Assembly: GCF_902167145.1 (NCBI RefSeq)
Contig: NC_050098.1
Span: 112,692,207-112,756,206 of the forward strand
Direction of reading: 5' to 3'
DNA length: 64,000 nt
From: Zea mays
Taxonomy: Eukaryota; Streptophyta; Magnoliopsida; Poales; Poaceae
The notes below the pieces were generated by a model. The model did no database searches. It saw only the letters and a program-made list of their open reading frames with translations, and had not been told where the DNA came from. The position numbers and the translations under genes are program-made. Of this stretch, positions 1 through 9,867 are shown piece by piece; position 1 is the first letter of the stretch, and every line of letters begins with the position of its first letter.

Positions 1-114
1 TTGCTCTAGATTTGCACTTTGTTCATTCATTGCATAAATTCACATTTAAGCACTTGAGTTGGCACTCAATCACCAAAATACTTAGAAATGGCCCAAGGGC
101 ACATTTCCCTTTCA
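1..114 (+). mobile_element. 3' tip of a Copia-type LTR
   Basis: The first 114 bases end in CCCTTTCA and carry the phrase 'ggcccaagggcacatttc', which I associate with the 3' ends of grass Copia (SIRE/Maximus-like) LTRs. Directly after it, at 115, the sequence becomes Gypsy pol in frame (the T-P-S-N-F segment also found in element 3), so the Copia element seems to have inserted into that pol gene. The rest of the Copia element lies outside the window. The superfamily call is from memory of the LTR end only. Confidence 0.45.
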
Positions 115-1011
115 ACGCCCTCCAACTTCCGAAGGGAGACTCTGACGTTCGAGGTGGTCGGGTTCCGAGGAACCTACCACGCGGTACTGGGGAGGCCATG
201 CTACGCGAAGTTTATGGCCGTCCCCAACTAGACCTACCTGAAGCTCAAGATGCCGGGCCCCAACGGGGTCATCACCGTCGGTCCCACGTACAAACACGCG
301 TTCGAATGCGACGTGGAGTGCGTGGAGTACGCCGAGGCCCTCGCCGAGTCCGAGGCCCTCATCGCCGACCTGGGAAACCTCTCCAAAGAGGTGCCAGACG
401 TGAAGCGTCATGCCGGCAACTTCGAGCCAGTGGAGACGGTCAAGGCCGTCCCCCTCGACCCCAGTGGCGACGCCTCCAAGCAGATCCGGATCGGTTCCGG
501 GCTCGACCCCAAATAGGAAACAGTGCTCATCGACTTTCTCCGCGCGAACGCCGACGTCTTCGCGTGGGGCCCCTCGGACATGCCCGGCATACCAAGGGAT
601 GTCGCCGAGCACTCGCTGGACATTCGGGCCGGAGCCCGACCCGTCAAGCAGCCTCTGCGCCGATTCGACGAGGAGAAGCGCAGAGTGATAGGCGAGGAGA
701 TCCACAAGCTAAAAGAAGCGAAAGGCGTCAAGCTCAACCCTGAAAAGTGGGTCCTCGGGGCGCCCCGAGACATGGTCTTGGGGTTCATTATCTCCAAACG
801 GGGCATCGAAGCCAACCAGGAGAAGACCCCGACCATCGCACAGCACCCCGAGCCCTTGCTGGGGGTACCCGGGGGCTGCACGCACCCTCGGGAAAGGCCG
901 CTTGTCACCGCCGACGTTCTGGAGCCCGGGACGTGCAAGCTGGCCGGCGGTCAAGGCGAGGTCTATGGCAACGGTTGGAACATCCAACAGCTACGTCGCT
1001 TCTACCCTTAA
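115..1011 (+). pseudogene. internally deleted Gypsy pol remnant (PR tail, RT pieces, IN tail)
   Basis: Translation reads through the end of the protease region (115-513), then an in-frame UAG at 514-516 in the context AAA-UAG-GAA, then the start of reverse transcriptase (from 517; 'FAWGPSDMPGIPRDVAEHSL'). At about 710 the frame jumps from the H-K-L of the RT fingers straight to the 'KGVKLNP' block, which in element 3 lies hundreds of bases further on. At about 830 it jumps again to the extreme C-terminus of integrase, ending in L-R-R-F-Y-P. RT catalytic core, RNase H and the integrase catalytic domain are all missing. Comparison with the minus-strand copy at 50043-53611 defines both deletions. 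The product cannot be an active polymerase. Confidence 0.85.
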
Positions 1012-1483
1012 GCTGTTTTCAAGCTGTTCGTATACCTCGCTCCCACACAAGTCTCAGTCGTCAAGGAAGGGTCAGCCTCGCCTCGGCAGAACCCGACCCT
1101 CCCTCGGGGGCTAAAAAGGGGGAACCCCTCTGCGTCAAGATTGGGTGTACCTCTCCGCATCCAAAATTTTCGATCAAAAAGGCTTTTGCGTTCTCCCGGC
1201 TATGTCAGAAGCAGGGCCCCAAGGAGCGAACATGGGTGCATGTAAGTGGCAGGGCCGACTGAGCCGAGGAACTCCTATGCCTCCGGGTTAGGGACACCTC
1301 ACTCATCACCCGCCACGAAAAATGACCCTACTCGGGAAGCCACCCTATTATTGACAGGCTAAGCCGGACACGCAAAATAAAAGGAAGAAGAGTACGACTT
1401 CATGCAATGAAAACAAAGTGTTTAGGCCTCAGCGGCCGCAGTAGGACATGCGCACATCCAACAAGAAACTATTCCAACAAGAG
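1012..1483 (+). other. non-coding spacer with a stem-loop/G-rich module after pol
   Basis: No gene is seen here. An imperfect stem (1064-1073 with 1095-1104) leads directly into CTCGGGGGCTA at 1103-1113, followed by a G run. The same arrangement sits after pol in element 3 (plus coordinates about 49930-49985, reverse orientation). It resembles the polypurine tract region next to the 3' LTR and may be an internal copy of it. Confidence 0.5.
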
Positions 1484-4400
1484 TCAGGCGTCGCCTTGGG
1501 AAGGAGCCGCGCCTTCAGCTCCGTCCCCGCCTTCGGTAAGGCCCATCTCGGCTTCCGGCGACGGCGCAGGGGGAAGGATCTCCGCCTCAAAGGTGGTCGC
1601 CAGCACTGCGCTCGGACCCGCGGCGACCGCGTCGAGCCGCTGAACTTCCGCCAGGGCAGCTTCGTCTTCGTCAGGAAGACAATACCCCTCACTAACCCGC
1701 TCCAGGTCCACAACATAGTGAGAAGCGAGCACGGCAAAGGCCCGCCTGACGCCGTGGTGTAGCGCCTCGCGGACTCTGCCGCGCGCGTGATCACCCAAGG
1801 CTTGAAGGCGGCTTTGAGGGGAGCTTCCTGAAGGGACGTCGCCGGAGCCAAGGATCCGATAAACGTCCGAGACGGCCTCGGACATGGCCGCGAGGTCGGC
1901 CTCCCTCTGCTCGGCAGCTCCGGCAAGCGCCTCGGCAAGCGCCTTGGCGGACTCGTCAAGGGCGGACTCGAGCTCTGCGAACAGCCAGAAGAAAGATCTC
2001 AAACACAAGCAGAGGAAACAAACAAGAACAAGAACCAGGGACGGCCAAGGCGTACCTCCGGCTCGGGCGCGCTGCTCCGAGGCAGCGACCTGGGCTGCGG
2101 CTAAGTCGGCTGCGAGGGTTTCAGCCCAGCTTTCGGCCTCGGCAGCCCGGCCCCGAGATTGGTCCTGCTCCTCGGCGACCTGGACGAACTCCGACCGCTG
2201 CCGTTGCGCCTCTGCACGCGCTGCTGCCGCCTCCGCGCGCGCTGCTGCCGCCTCGGCTCTCAGGTCAGTGCAGAGCAACTGGAGGTCCGCTACCTTGGCA
2301 CCCTGCTGAGAAAGGCGCGCGGTAGCCCCGGCGAGCGAGGTCCTCAGGGATCGCAGCGAGCCCCAGACATCGACCTCACGGCGGATGAACGACGACTTGG
2401 CGGCGCTCCGGTCCGTCAGATCCTGGGGGAAGGAAACGGGGCGTCACGAAGAACGCCTCGTTCACAGAAAAGAAAAGGTATGCCTGAAACCGTTACCTGG
2501 AGGATTTTGGGGACGTCCCTGCAGAAAACCTCCAGCGACGACCGGAGCGACCCCACCGTTGCCTCAGCACACTCGCGGAGCTCATCCCAGGGTCCGAGGC
2601 CTCGCGGGTCCGAAACCGGAGCAACTAGCGCCGGGCCCCGGGGCTCCGCCGCACAGCAATAAGGCTGCCGCCCGGCTGGACGGATCGCGCCTCCGCGCCC
2701 ACCTCTTCCGAGGCACTGGGTGCCGATGCATCAGTCGTCTCGACGCCGGCAGCAACCGGTCGCTCTCCGACTGGGACAACGGCGACTTCGGTAGCGGCTG
2801 GTGCCAGCATGGCCGGCACGACAGGCGGGCTCGGGACCATGTCGGCGTCCGCCGCCTCCCCTATCACGATGGCCGCCTCGGCAGAAGAGCCAGCCTCGGG
2901 AACCTGCTCCCCAGCGATAGGTGCCGCCCGAGCCCCCTGCGGAGAAACGCCCTGCGAAAGGGTTGGCTGAACGACAAGGCCCGGAGCGGCGCTGGCCGCA
3001 CAGGCCGACGCCGTCTTAAGGGCCTTCCGGGGTGCCAGGTCGGTCTGGCCATGGCTTCGCTTGCTGAGGGAAAAAGGAAAATCACGGCCGAGACATATGA
3101 ATGGAAAGCCAAAACGAAGACATTCCGAGATACTTACCCGCTCCGGGCCATGATCCACCGCGCCTGGGGGGAAGTTTCTTGGATCCCGGCTCCCGGAACA
3201 GCCGCCGAGGTCCACTTCGCCGGCAACTTCGGCGCCACCCTTGCTTTGGACGCCCGGGGAGCAGATTGCCCGGGCACTGCCACGATGACTTGAGGGTCAC
3301 CTCCATGCGCTGCCGGTACGAGCGGCGGCTCTTGGGGAGCAGATGCCCTGACCTGGCCCCCCGGGGTCGCCTCAGCTCCTCCGGCCGAGGGGTCAGGTGC
3401 CCCCTCGGGTTGCCCCCGTGCCTCGGGCCGGGACCCCGACGCCCCGACTCCGGGGACTGACGGCGTCGGCCCGCTCGGGGGCTGGCTCAATGGCTCCTGG
3501 CCACACCCCAAGCCGGGGCTGAGGCCGAGACGGGCGGCCATGTCGTCCTCCTCGTCATCGTCATCGTTGTCGTCGTCGTCGGGCGTCTCCGGCGACGGCT
3601 CCCTCGGGAGTCCCTCCCTCTCCTGCTGGCGACGGCGCTTTTCCAAGGCGTCCCGGGCCCGCCTCCGCTCACGGGCTCGGGCCTTCTCCGCGTCTTTCTT
3701 CTTCTTCTTCTCCTCCGCGGCGACCCGCCGCACTGCTCGGTCCACCGCGTCCTCCGGGACCCGTGGCCGGGAAGGCTTGTGCCACCCCACCTCCTAAAGA
3801 AAGGGAGGAAAGAAGCCCGGTCGTAAGAACCAGGAGCAACCCAATGTATGAAGAAGGAAGGAGCGAACACTCACCAGAGTCACGCACCCCTGGTCGGGGC
3901 GCATCCGAAGCTGGGAGAAGGCGTGGGAGTCCGGCTTCCCCATCGCAGCCGACACCCGCCATTGGAGGGCGTCGAAGGGAAGAGGATCAGGGGACATCCG
4001 TGAGCCCTCCCAGCCAGCCTTCGGGGTCATCTCCCAAAGCGACAGCCGTCGCTCCGCCAAGGGAAGCACCCTCCGACGGTGGATGGCGGCAATCACTCCC
4101 GCAGCGGTGAGTCCCCCCTCCCGCAACGCCTCCAAGGCCTGGAGGAGGGGTCCGAGGTTCTTCTGTCTTTCGTGCGGGGTCCCGTGACGCCAGGCGTCGG
4201 CGGCGGCGGTGACTACTCGCTGGGAGAACGGCAGGAGCAACTCACCGTCATTCCGAAGGTAAAACCACCGGTGCTGCCACCCCTTGTTCGAGGACGCGAG
4301 GATGGCAGGAATATACTGCGACGCCCGCGACTGCCTCAGCAGGAGGGTGCAGCCGCCGGCCCGCACCGCTGCGCGGACCTTCCTCTCCCCCGTCGGCGAG

Positions 4401-4798
4401 GCAAAAAGCTCGGCGAAAAAGAGATGAGTCCACAAATCCCAATGGGGGGCGATTCCCAAATACCCTTCGCACACCGCTACGAAGATAGCGGCCTGCGAGA
4501 TGGAGTTGGGGGTGAGGTTGTGCAACTCCACCCCATAGTGGTACAGGATCGCCCGCATAAAGCGGCCCGCCGGCACACTGAATCCCCGCTCGTGGAAGGA
4601 GACGAAGCTCACGACGTACCCCGGCGGTGGGGATGGAGCGGCTCCGCCCACGGGAGGAATCCATTCTGGTCGCTGCTCATCGGTGAGAGGGCGAAGAAAA
4701 CCCTCGCCGACCAGCTCCTCTAGATCGCTCGCCGTCACCGTGGAAAAGGGCCATGGATCGCACGGTGAGATGATGGTCACCCGGTCAGCCATAACCAA
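1484..4798 (-). CDS. five-exon antisense gene of element 1 (plant 'putative gypsy type transposon' domain protein)
   Basis: Five exons on the minus strand join with GT-AG introns of 74-81 bp: 4798-3875, 3793-3138, 3063-2497, 2422-2056 and 1974-1484. Exon 1 (308 codons) begins ATG and carries a globular region with the pattern N-S-I-S-Q-A-A-I-F and 'GIAPHWDLWTHLF'. I recognise this as the plant domain called Transposase_28/putative gypsy type transposon. Exon 2 has a basic KKKKK/ARERRR stretch and an acidic D/E run. Exons 4-5 are alanine-rich coiled coil (AAAARAEAAAARAEA). Exon phases fit except in exon 3, which has a UAG at 2627-2625 and needs a frame change before its 3' end. A homologous C-terminal piece survives in element 3 at 49065-49574. 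Its function is unknown; extra ORFs of this kind are known from Tat elements. Confidence 0.75.
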
Positions 4799-4931
4799 AA
4801 CAGAAGGGATGGCAGCGCAAGGGGCAGGAAGGGCGGTTTCCTCTTCTCTGGCTAAAGTCTCTCGGGTTGCGAAAACCTAAAGGAGGAGGCAGGAAGCGGA
4901 GCGAAGAACCGTCACCAGACCCTCTCCCGGG

Positions 4932-4939
4932 TATATAAA
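4932..4939 (-). promoter_or_regulatory. TATA-like box upstream of the antisense gene
   Basis: TATATAAA on the plus strand reads TTTATATA on the minus strand and lies about 130 bp upstream of the antisense ATG at 4798. A TATA-like site is symmetrical enough to serve either strand. A similar ATATAAAT lies at about 46700 in the matching place of element 3. The call is positional only. Confidence 0.35.
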
Positions 4940-5291
4940 GACCAGGGCGAGACCGTTTCCAGCGTTCCGCCCGGACCAGATGCGGGATTCAAAAAACGTG
5001 AAGCAAAACAGCCGTTCCTCGAACGGCTCGCGCACGCGCAACGGCTGCCCCGCCAACCACTCGCCCCGTCGCATTAACTCCGCGGCAGGACAGGCGGCGC
5101 TTCTGGCAGGAGAAGCGGGCGACGCTTCGCCTTCGCCGTAATAACCGCGCCAAAAAAGGTACGCCGCGTCGTTCGATTTCGTATCCTTTTCTCCTTTTTC
5201 TCTATCTCTTGCAACAGGGACCGGGAAAAGGGGATACCCCGAAAAGGATCCTTCCCCGTGAAGGAACCAGGCTCCGAGCCTCCTTACTGGT

Positions 5292-5440
5292 CAGAGGTTC
5301 GAAGGCCGGCCCCCCGAAGGGTTCCACGGCCGCCTCAGGCTACTCGGGCTCCGCGCCCATTACTGATCAGGGGTTCGAAGGCTGGCCCCCGAAGGGTTCA
5401 CAGTCGCCTCAGACGCCGAGCGAGGGATGACCAGGGGTAC
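5292..5440 (+). repeat. two-copy 76-bp direct repeat in the element 1 leader
   Basis: The segment GGTTCGAAGGCYGGCCCCC with its flanks occurs at about 5296 and again 76 bp later. The rest of 4940-5973 is GC-rich non-coding DNA between the antisense promoter and the 3' LTR. Related repeats are seen in element 3 near 46470-46610. No gene is supported here. Confidence 0.5.
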
Positions 5441-5973
5441 GTTCGATACATAACCAAAGCTCGGGCTGCGCTCCCGAGGTACCCTAGGACATTTCCGAGA
5501 CCAGCGGGAGCGATCTTGTAACGGAATCCCATCAGAGGGAGGCATCGAGCCCTCGGACCCCATCGCCAGGGGACCGGGTCCGGCAGATCACCCGCAGGTA
5601 CTTTTGGGCGTGCCTCTGGGCCCCTAGCCGACCCCTAACGAACGGGGCACGGACGTCCACTCGGATTACCCGCTTGCAGCTCACCAGAGACACCATGTTC
5701 GGTGCCCATCGAGGGTAACATGGCGCTCTCCCCCCTCCTCCTTGCGGAAAGGCGACGTAGGGGCGTATGTAAAAAAGCCGAGTCTGTCCTTGATTGTCCT
5801 CTCGCCCTGTGCGGAGGCTCGGGGGCTGCTCTCGCAAACCCGGCTCCGGCCGAACCGTTGACAGCGTCAACATACCAGCCCGAGAACTTGGGCCCCGACC
5901 GTACACCCGGGCTACGGCCAGTTCGCATGAGGGAACAACCAGACCAGCCAAAGCATTACGCAAGGCATTAAGA

Positions 5974-6145
5974 CCTCGGAGGAGTGAAACCACTCCTCCG
6001 AGGCCTCGGGGGCTACACCCGGCGGGTGCGCTCGCGCGCACCCACCGGAACAAAATGCAACCGAGAAAGGCTGGTCCCCTTGCAAAAAAGTGCGACGAAA
6101 GCCTCCAAGCGAGTGCTAACACTCCCTTCGAGGCTCGGGGGCTAC
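5974..6145 (+). promoter_or_regulatory. two stem-loop plus polypurine-like modules before the 3' LTR
   Basis: A perfect 13-bp stem (5974-5986 with 5991-6003, loop AAAC) runs into CTCGGGGGCTAC at 6005-6016. It is followed by a second hairpin (6024-6031 with 6036-6043). A second module near 6107-6133 forms a 14-bp stem with two mismatches and runs into another CTCGGGGGCTAC that abuts the LTR start at 6146. The LTR-adjacent copy is in the place expected for the polypurine tract that primes plus-strand DNA synthesis. The upstream copy looks like a duplicate. Confidence 0.6.
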
Positions 6146-6642
6146 TGTCGGGGACCATAATTAGGGGTACCCTCAAGACTCCTAATTCTCAGCTGGTAAC
6201 CCCCATCAGCATAAAGCTGCAAAGGCCTGATGGGTGCGATTAAGTCAGGGATCAGTCCATACGAGCGACTCGATCATGCCTCGCCCGAGCCTAGCCTCGG
6301 ACAAGGGCAGCCGACCCCGAGGGATCTCCGTCTCGCCCGAGGCCCCCCTCCAACGGCGGACACATCTCCGGCTCGCCTGAGGCCTTGCCTTTGCTAAGAA
6401 GCAACCCTGACTAAATCGCCGCACCGACCGACCGAATTGCAGGAGCATTTAACGCAAAGGTGGCCTGACACCTTTATCCTGACACGCGCCCCCCGACAGA
6501 GCCGAAGTGACCGCTGTCACTTCGCCGCTCCACTGACCGGCCTGACAAAAGGACAGCGCCGCCTGCGCCACTCCGACTGCAGTGCTACTTGACAGAGTGA
6601 GACTAACAGGCAGTCAGGCCCTGCCAAAGGCACCATAGGAAG

Positions 6643-6925
6643 CTTCGCTCCGCCCGACCCAGGGCTCGGACTCGGGCTAAGTCCTGGAAGACGGCGAACT
6701 CCGCTCCGCCCGACCCAGGGCTCGGACTCGGGCTAAGTCCCGGAAGACGGCAAACTCCGCTCCGCCCGACCCAGGGCTCGGACTCGGGCTAAGTCCCGGA
6801 AGACGGCGAACTCCGCTCCGCCCGACCCAGGGCTCGGACTCGGGCTCAGCCCCAGAAGACGACGAACCCCGCTTCGCCCGACCCCAGGGCTCGGACTCCG
6901 CCCTGGCCTCTGCCGAACGACCTCC
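6643..6925 (+). repeat. 56-bp minisatellite inside the LTR
   Basis: About five copies of a 56-bp unit containing CCGCCCGACCCAGGGCTCGG are spaced exactly 56 bp apart at 6699, 6755 and 6811, with decayed copies on both sides. It lies in the U3 part, upstream of the TATA box, so it could act as a repeated promoter or enhancer unit. Element 3 LTRs have a looser GAGGCCGAGGCTGAGGTCGG repeat at the corresponding place. Confidence 0.75.
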
Positions 6926-7397
6926 GCCTCGCCCGACCCAGGGGCTCGGACTCGGCCTCGGCCATGGAAGACAGACTCTACCTCGGCTTTGGAGGAGCCT
7001 CCACGTCGCCCAGCCTAGGGCGCGGGCCAGCCACGTCAACAGGAAGCGCCATCATCACCCTACCCCGAGCTGACTCGGGCCGCAGAGAACAAGACCGGTG
7101 TCCCATCTGGCTAGCTCCGCCAGATAGGCAATGATGGCGCCCCGCATGCTCTGTGACGACGGCGGCTCTCAGCTCTCTTACGGAAGCAGGAGGACGTCAG
7201 CAAGGACTCAACCGCTCCGACAGCTGTCCCTCCGTCAGGCTCCGCCGCTCCTCCGACGGCCACGACATCACACCGGCTGGGTGCCAAGATCTCTCCGGCT
7301 GCCACATCGGCATGTACTTAGGGCGCTAGCTCTCCCCCGCTAGACACGTAGCACTCTGCTACACCCCCATTGTACACCTGGATCCTCTCCTTACGCC

Positions 7398-7404
7398 TAT
7401 AAAA
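7398..7404 (+). promoter_or_regulatory. TATA box of the element 1 LTR
   Basis: TATAAAA in a CCTATAAAAGG context, about 300 bp before the LTR end, marks the likely U3/R promoter. Confidence 0.6.
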
Positions 7405-7704
7405 GGAAGGACCAGGGCCTTCTTAGAGAAGGTTGGTCGCGCGGGGACGAGGACGAGACAGGCGCTCTCGTGAGGCCACTCGCTCCCTCTCCTGCGTGGA
7501 CGCTTGTAACCCCCTACTGCAAGCGCACCCGACCTGGGCGCGGGACGAACACGAAGGCCGCGGGATTTCCACCTCTCTCACGCCCGTCTCCGGCCACCTC
7601 ACTTCCCCCCTTCGCGCTCGCCCACGCGCTCGACCCATCTGGGCTGGGGCACGCGGCACATTCACTCGTCGGCTTAGGGACCCCCCGGTCTCGAAACGCC
7701 GACA

Positions 7705-9441
7705 ACTAGACTTAGAATTCATCAAGATCCTCATCAAAGCCTTCATCCTCACCTTCTGATAAAAAATTAAGCAAGTGTGAGTACACTTATGGTGGGTACT
7801 CAAAAAGTGGGGTGAAGATGCATAGCTATCAAGGATTGGCTAGGGTTTATGCGGTAAGCACTTTAGTTGATCAAATTTTATTAACAACACCTATTTCCCA
7901 AATATAAGTGTATACCAATCCCATCTAATCATGAGCATTATAATTATATCTCAAGAGCACTTAAATAAGAACACTTAAGCGAGCCATTTTAAACCAAACA
8001 AACACAATTTAATTTCCATCTCTAAATTCAATTATCATGTGAGGGTCTAGGTTGCTCTTAACGGTGACCATAACTGATATATCAGTTTTACACTCTGCAG
8101 ATGTGGTACAACATTACCGACAAGCAGTGTATCCCCTCTAGCCTGGGTTGATCGGATCCATAAACACTTCTAAGGTGAATGGCTTGGGATCCACTATGAG
8201 ACTTTCAAAAAATACACTTAATACAAAACAACCTGCTAAGGTTTCTAGGTCAGTGTGGAGGTCGTCTGGGCGAGATAGCTTAGCCAAGACTACGTCCCCA
8301 TGTTAACGTGACCTACCACCACTGTCGCCCCTCTTGCCTATTTTTCAGGGAAGGTTCCTAAGCACTAAGTATATAAATCTAATTACCAAAGCCAGAGACA
8401 TGATAGCACTCGTGGTTGCACTGTTTTACTAGGGGGTCACTCCATGTTCCAATTAATACAATATTATCTTGCTTAATCATCATATTAACATCAATAATAA
8501 ACTTAAGCTATGGAACATTAATATCTTAAAAAGGAGTGCCAGTATAGAGTTAAAGATGAGCAATAGCAAGCTACTAAACAGTAATTAATCTAGGTTAAAT
8601 CAAGGTATAGGCTTGCTATTTCTAAGTAATTCCTACATAGGCAATCCCATCAAGTTATGCACAAAGATAAAAGTGAACTTTTATTATATGTATTGTTTGG
8701 GATCAGATAGAAAATGAGGGAGAAGTCCACTTGCCTTGCTCAAAAGAATCCTGAGGGTCTTCTTCAAACAAGCTCGAGTCCTCTACCACAGAATCATCTT
8801 CTAATATAGTCGCACATACAAAAAGAAAACATACACCAATAAATAAACAAACACCATTCATCAAATAATAAAACATACCTTATTCAAATCATGCTTTATC
8901 AAAGGAAAACATCCAAAAGTAAAACCTGGTTTGTAACTAAAATGCAAATCTAACCATATCAATGATCATCATTGGAACATTCTGAGATTTATTAAGGCAA
9001 CTCATAGCCCATATAATTCTACCATTAAAACAACATGAACAATCATTTTAGGCGCTAAAACATGAATCACATAATTATTCTATTTTAATATTTTCCTACA
9101 GAAAACATTCCATATAAATTCATTTATAAAAAACATAAATATAATGCTAAACCAAACTCTATAGAACTAGATTAATTAACTAATTAATTATTTTTATTTC
9201 TAATGGGAAGCACGCGGGTAATATTTTAATTTAACCTTTTATTTGAAAAACTATATTAATACTATAATTTTATTTAGAAAGCACATAACCTGTAGATTAT
9301 TAAGAGAGCTATATTAAAATACTATTTAGACAATGGTAGACATGGCCACAACTATAGCATCTCAACATTAATAGAAACTCTATTATTTCTTAGTGAATAA
9401 ATAATATGTATATTTAGACATGAACAGGTGTCAATGATCAG
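7705..9441 (-). mobile_element. reversed Tekay/Prem1-like LTR remnant
   Basis: AT-rich non-coding DNA. Read on the minus strand it has features of the Tekay-type LTRs elsewhere in the window: a 'GAAGGCAAGT'-like segment (plus strand about 8735-8760) and a 'gtactcac' block near 7775-7800. Both ends are missing. Element 1 appears to have inserted into it at 7704/7705. No ORF of note is present. The assignment rests on layout similarity, not on an alignment. Confidence 0.4.
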
Positions 9442-9832
9442 AGGAATCAAAAGGTTCGGAGTCAAAGGCAAGCTAGCACCTCGATACATTGGACCGTAAC
9501 AGATTCAAGCAAGATGTGGAGAAGTGGCATATCAACTTAGCCTACCAGAAAATCTGTCAGCCGTGCATGACGTGTTCCATGTGTCTCATCTAAAGAAATG
9601 CTTGCGAGTACCAGAAGAGCAGTTGCCAATAGAGGACCTTGAAGTTCAAGAAGATCTTACATATATTGAGAAGCCAACTCAGATTCTGGAGACAGTAGAC
9701 AGAGCCACACGAAGAAGCACCATCAGGATGTACAAAGTCAAATGGGGCCATCACTCAAAGGAAGAGGCAGCCTAGGAAAGAGAAGATGATCTGAAAACCA
9801 AGTACCCTAAACTTTTTGCTAGTCAACCCTGA
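9442..9832 (+). pseudogene. 3' end of a chromovirus pol (integrase tail, degenerate chromodomain)
   Basis: The reading frame begins in the integrase C-terminal G-K-L-x-P-R-Y-I-G-P motif and continues with 'HDVFHVSHLKKCL', typical of Gypsy chromoviruses. It then enters a chromodomain-like stretch ending 'MYKVKWGHHSKEEAA'. A UAG at 9773-9775 replaces the tryptophan expected before E-R-E-D-D-L, and a further stop lies at 9830-9832. There is also a stop just after the I-G-P motif. It is collinear with the better copy at 24620-24892. Everything upstream of the integrase tail is lost. Confidence 0.75.
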
Positions 9833-9867
9833 ATCTCGAGGGCGAGATTTTTTAAGGGGGATAGGTC

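Larger units (their letters stand above)
115..7704 (+). mobile_element. Tat-lineage Gypsy element 1 (Huck-like), 5' part outside window
   Basis: This is a plus-strand LTR retrotransposon missing its 5' LTR, gag and most of pol. It has a pol remnant (115-1011), a spliced gene on the opposite strand (4798 to 1484), a G-rich leader with stem-loops, and a complete 3' LTR at 6146-7704. The layout, with an extra antisense gene between integrase and the 3' LTR, is known for Tat-lineage Gypsy elements. The LTR start and its internal 56-bp repeats look Huck-like. It shares pol, the antisense gene and LTR ends with element 3 (44479-57850, minus), so the two are related families. A non-autonomous deletion derivative is the best description. 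Confidence 0.85.
6146..7704 (+). repeat. 3' LTR of element 1 (1559 bp)
   Basis: It starts TGTCGGGGACC and ends AACGCCGACA, giving the TG...CA and TGTCG...CGACA inverted ends usual for this family. It directly follows the polypurine-like tract. TATAAAA at 7398-7404 would place the transcript start near 7430. The five bases after it are ACTAG; the partner target duplication is not in the window. The two LTRs of element 3 share both ends but are 1283 bp long, partly because of the 56-bp repeat array here. Confidence 0.85.

Noticed and set aside
12..743. A 243-codon plus-strand frame across the start of element 1
   Set aside because: It is a different frame from the real pol remnant and has arginine/glycine-rich composition typical of a GC-rich shadow frame.
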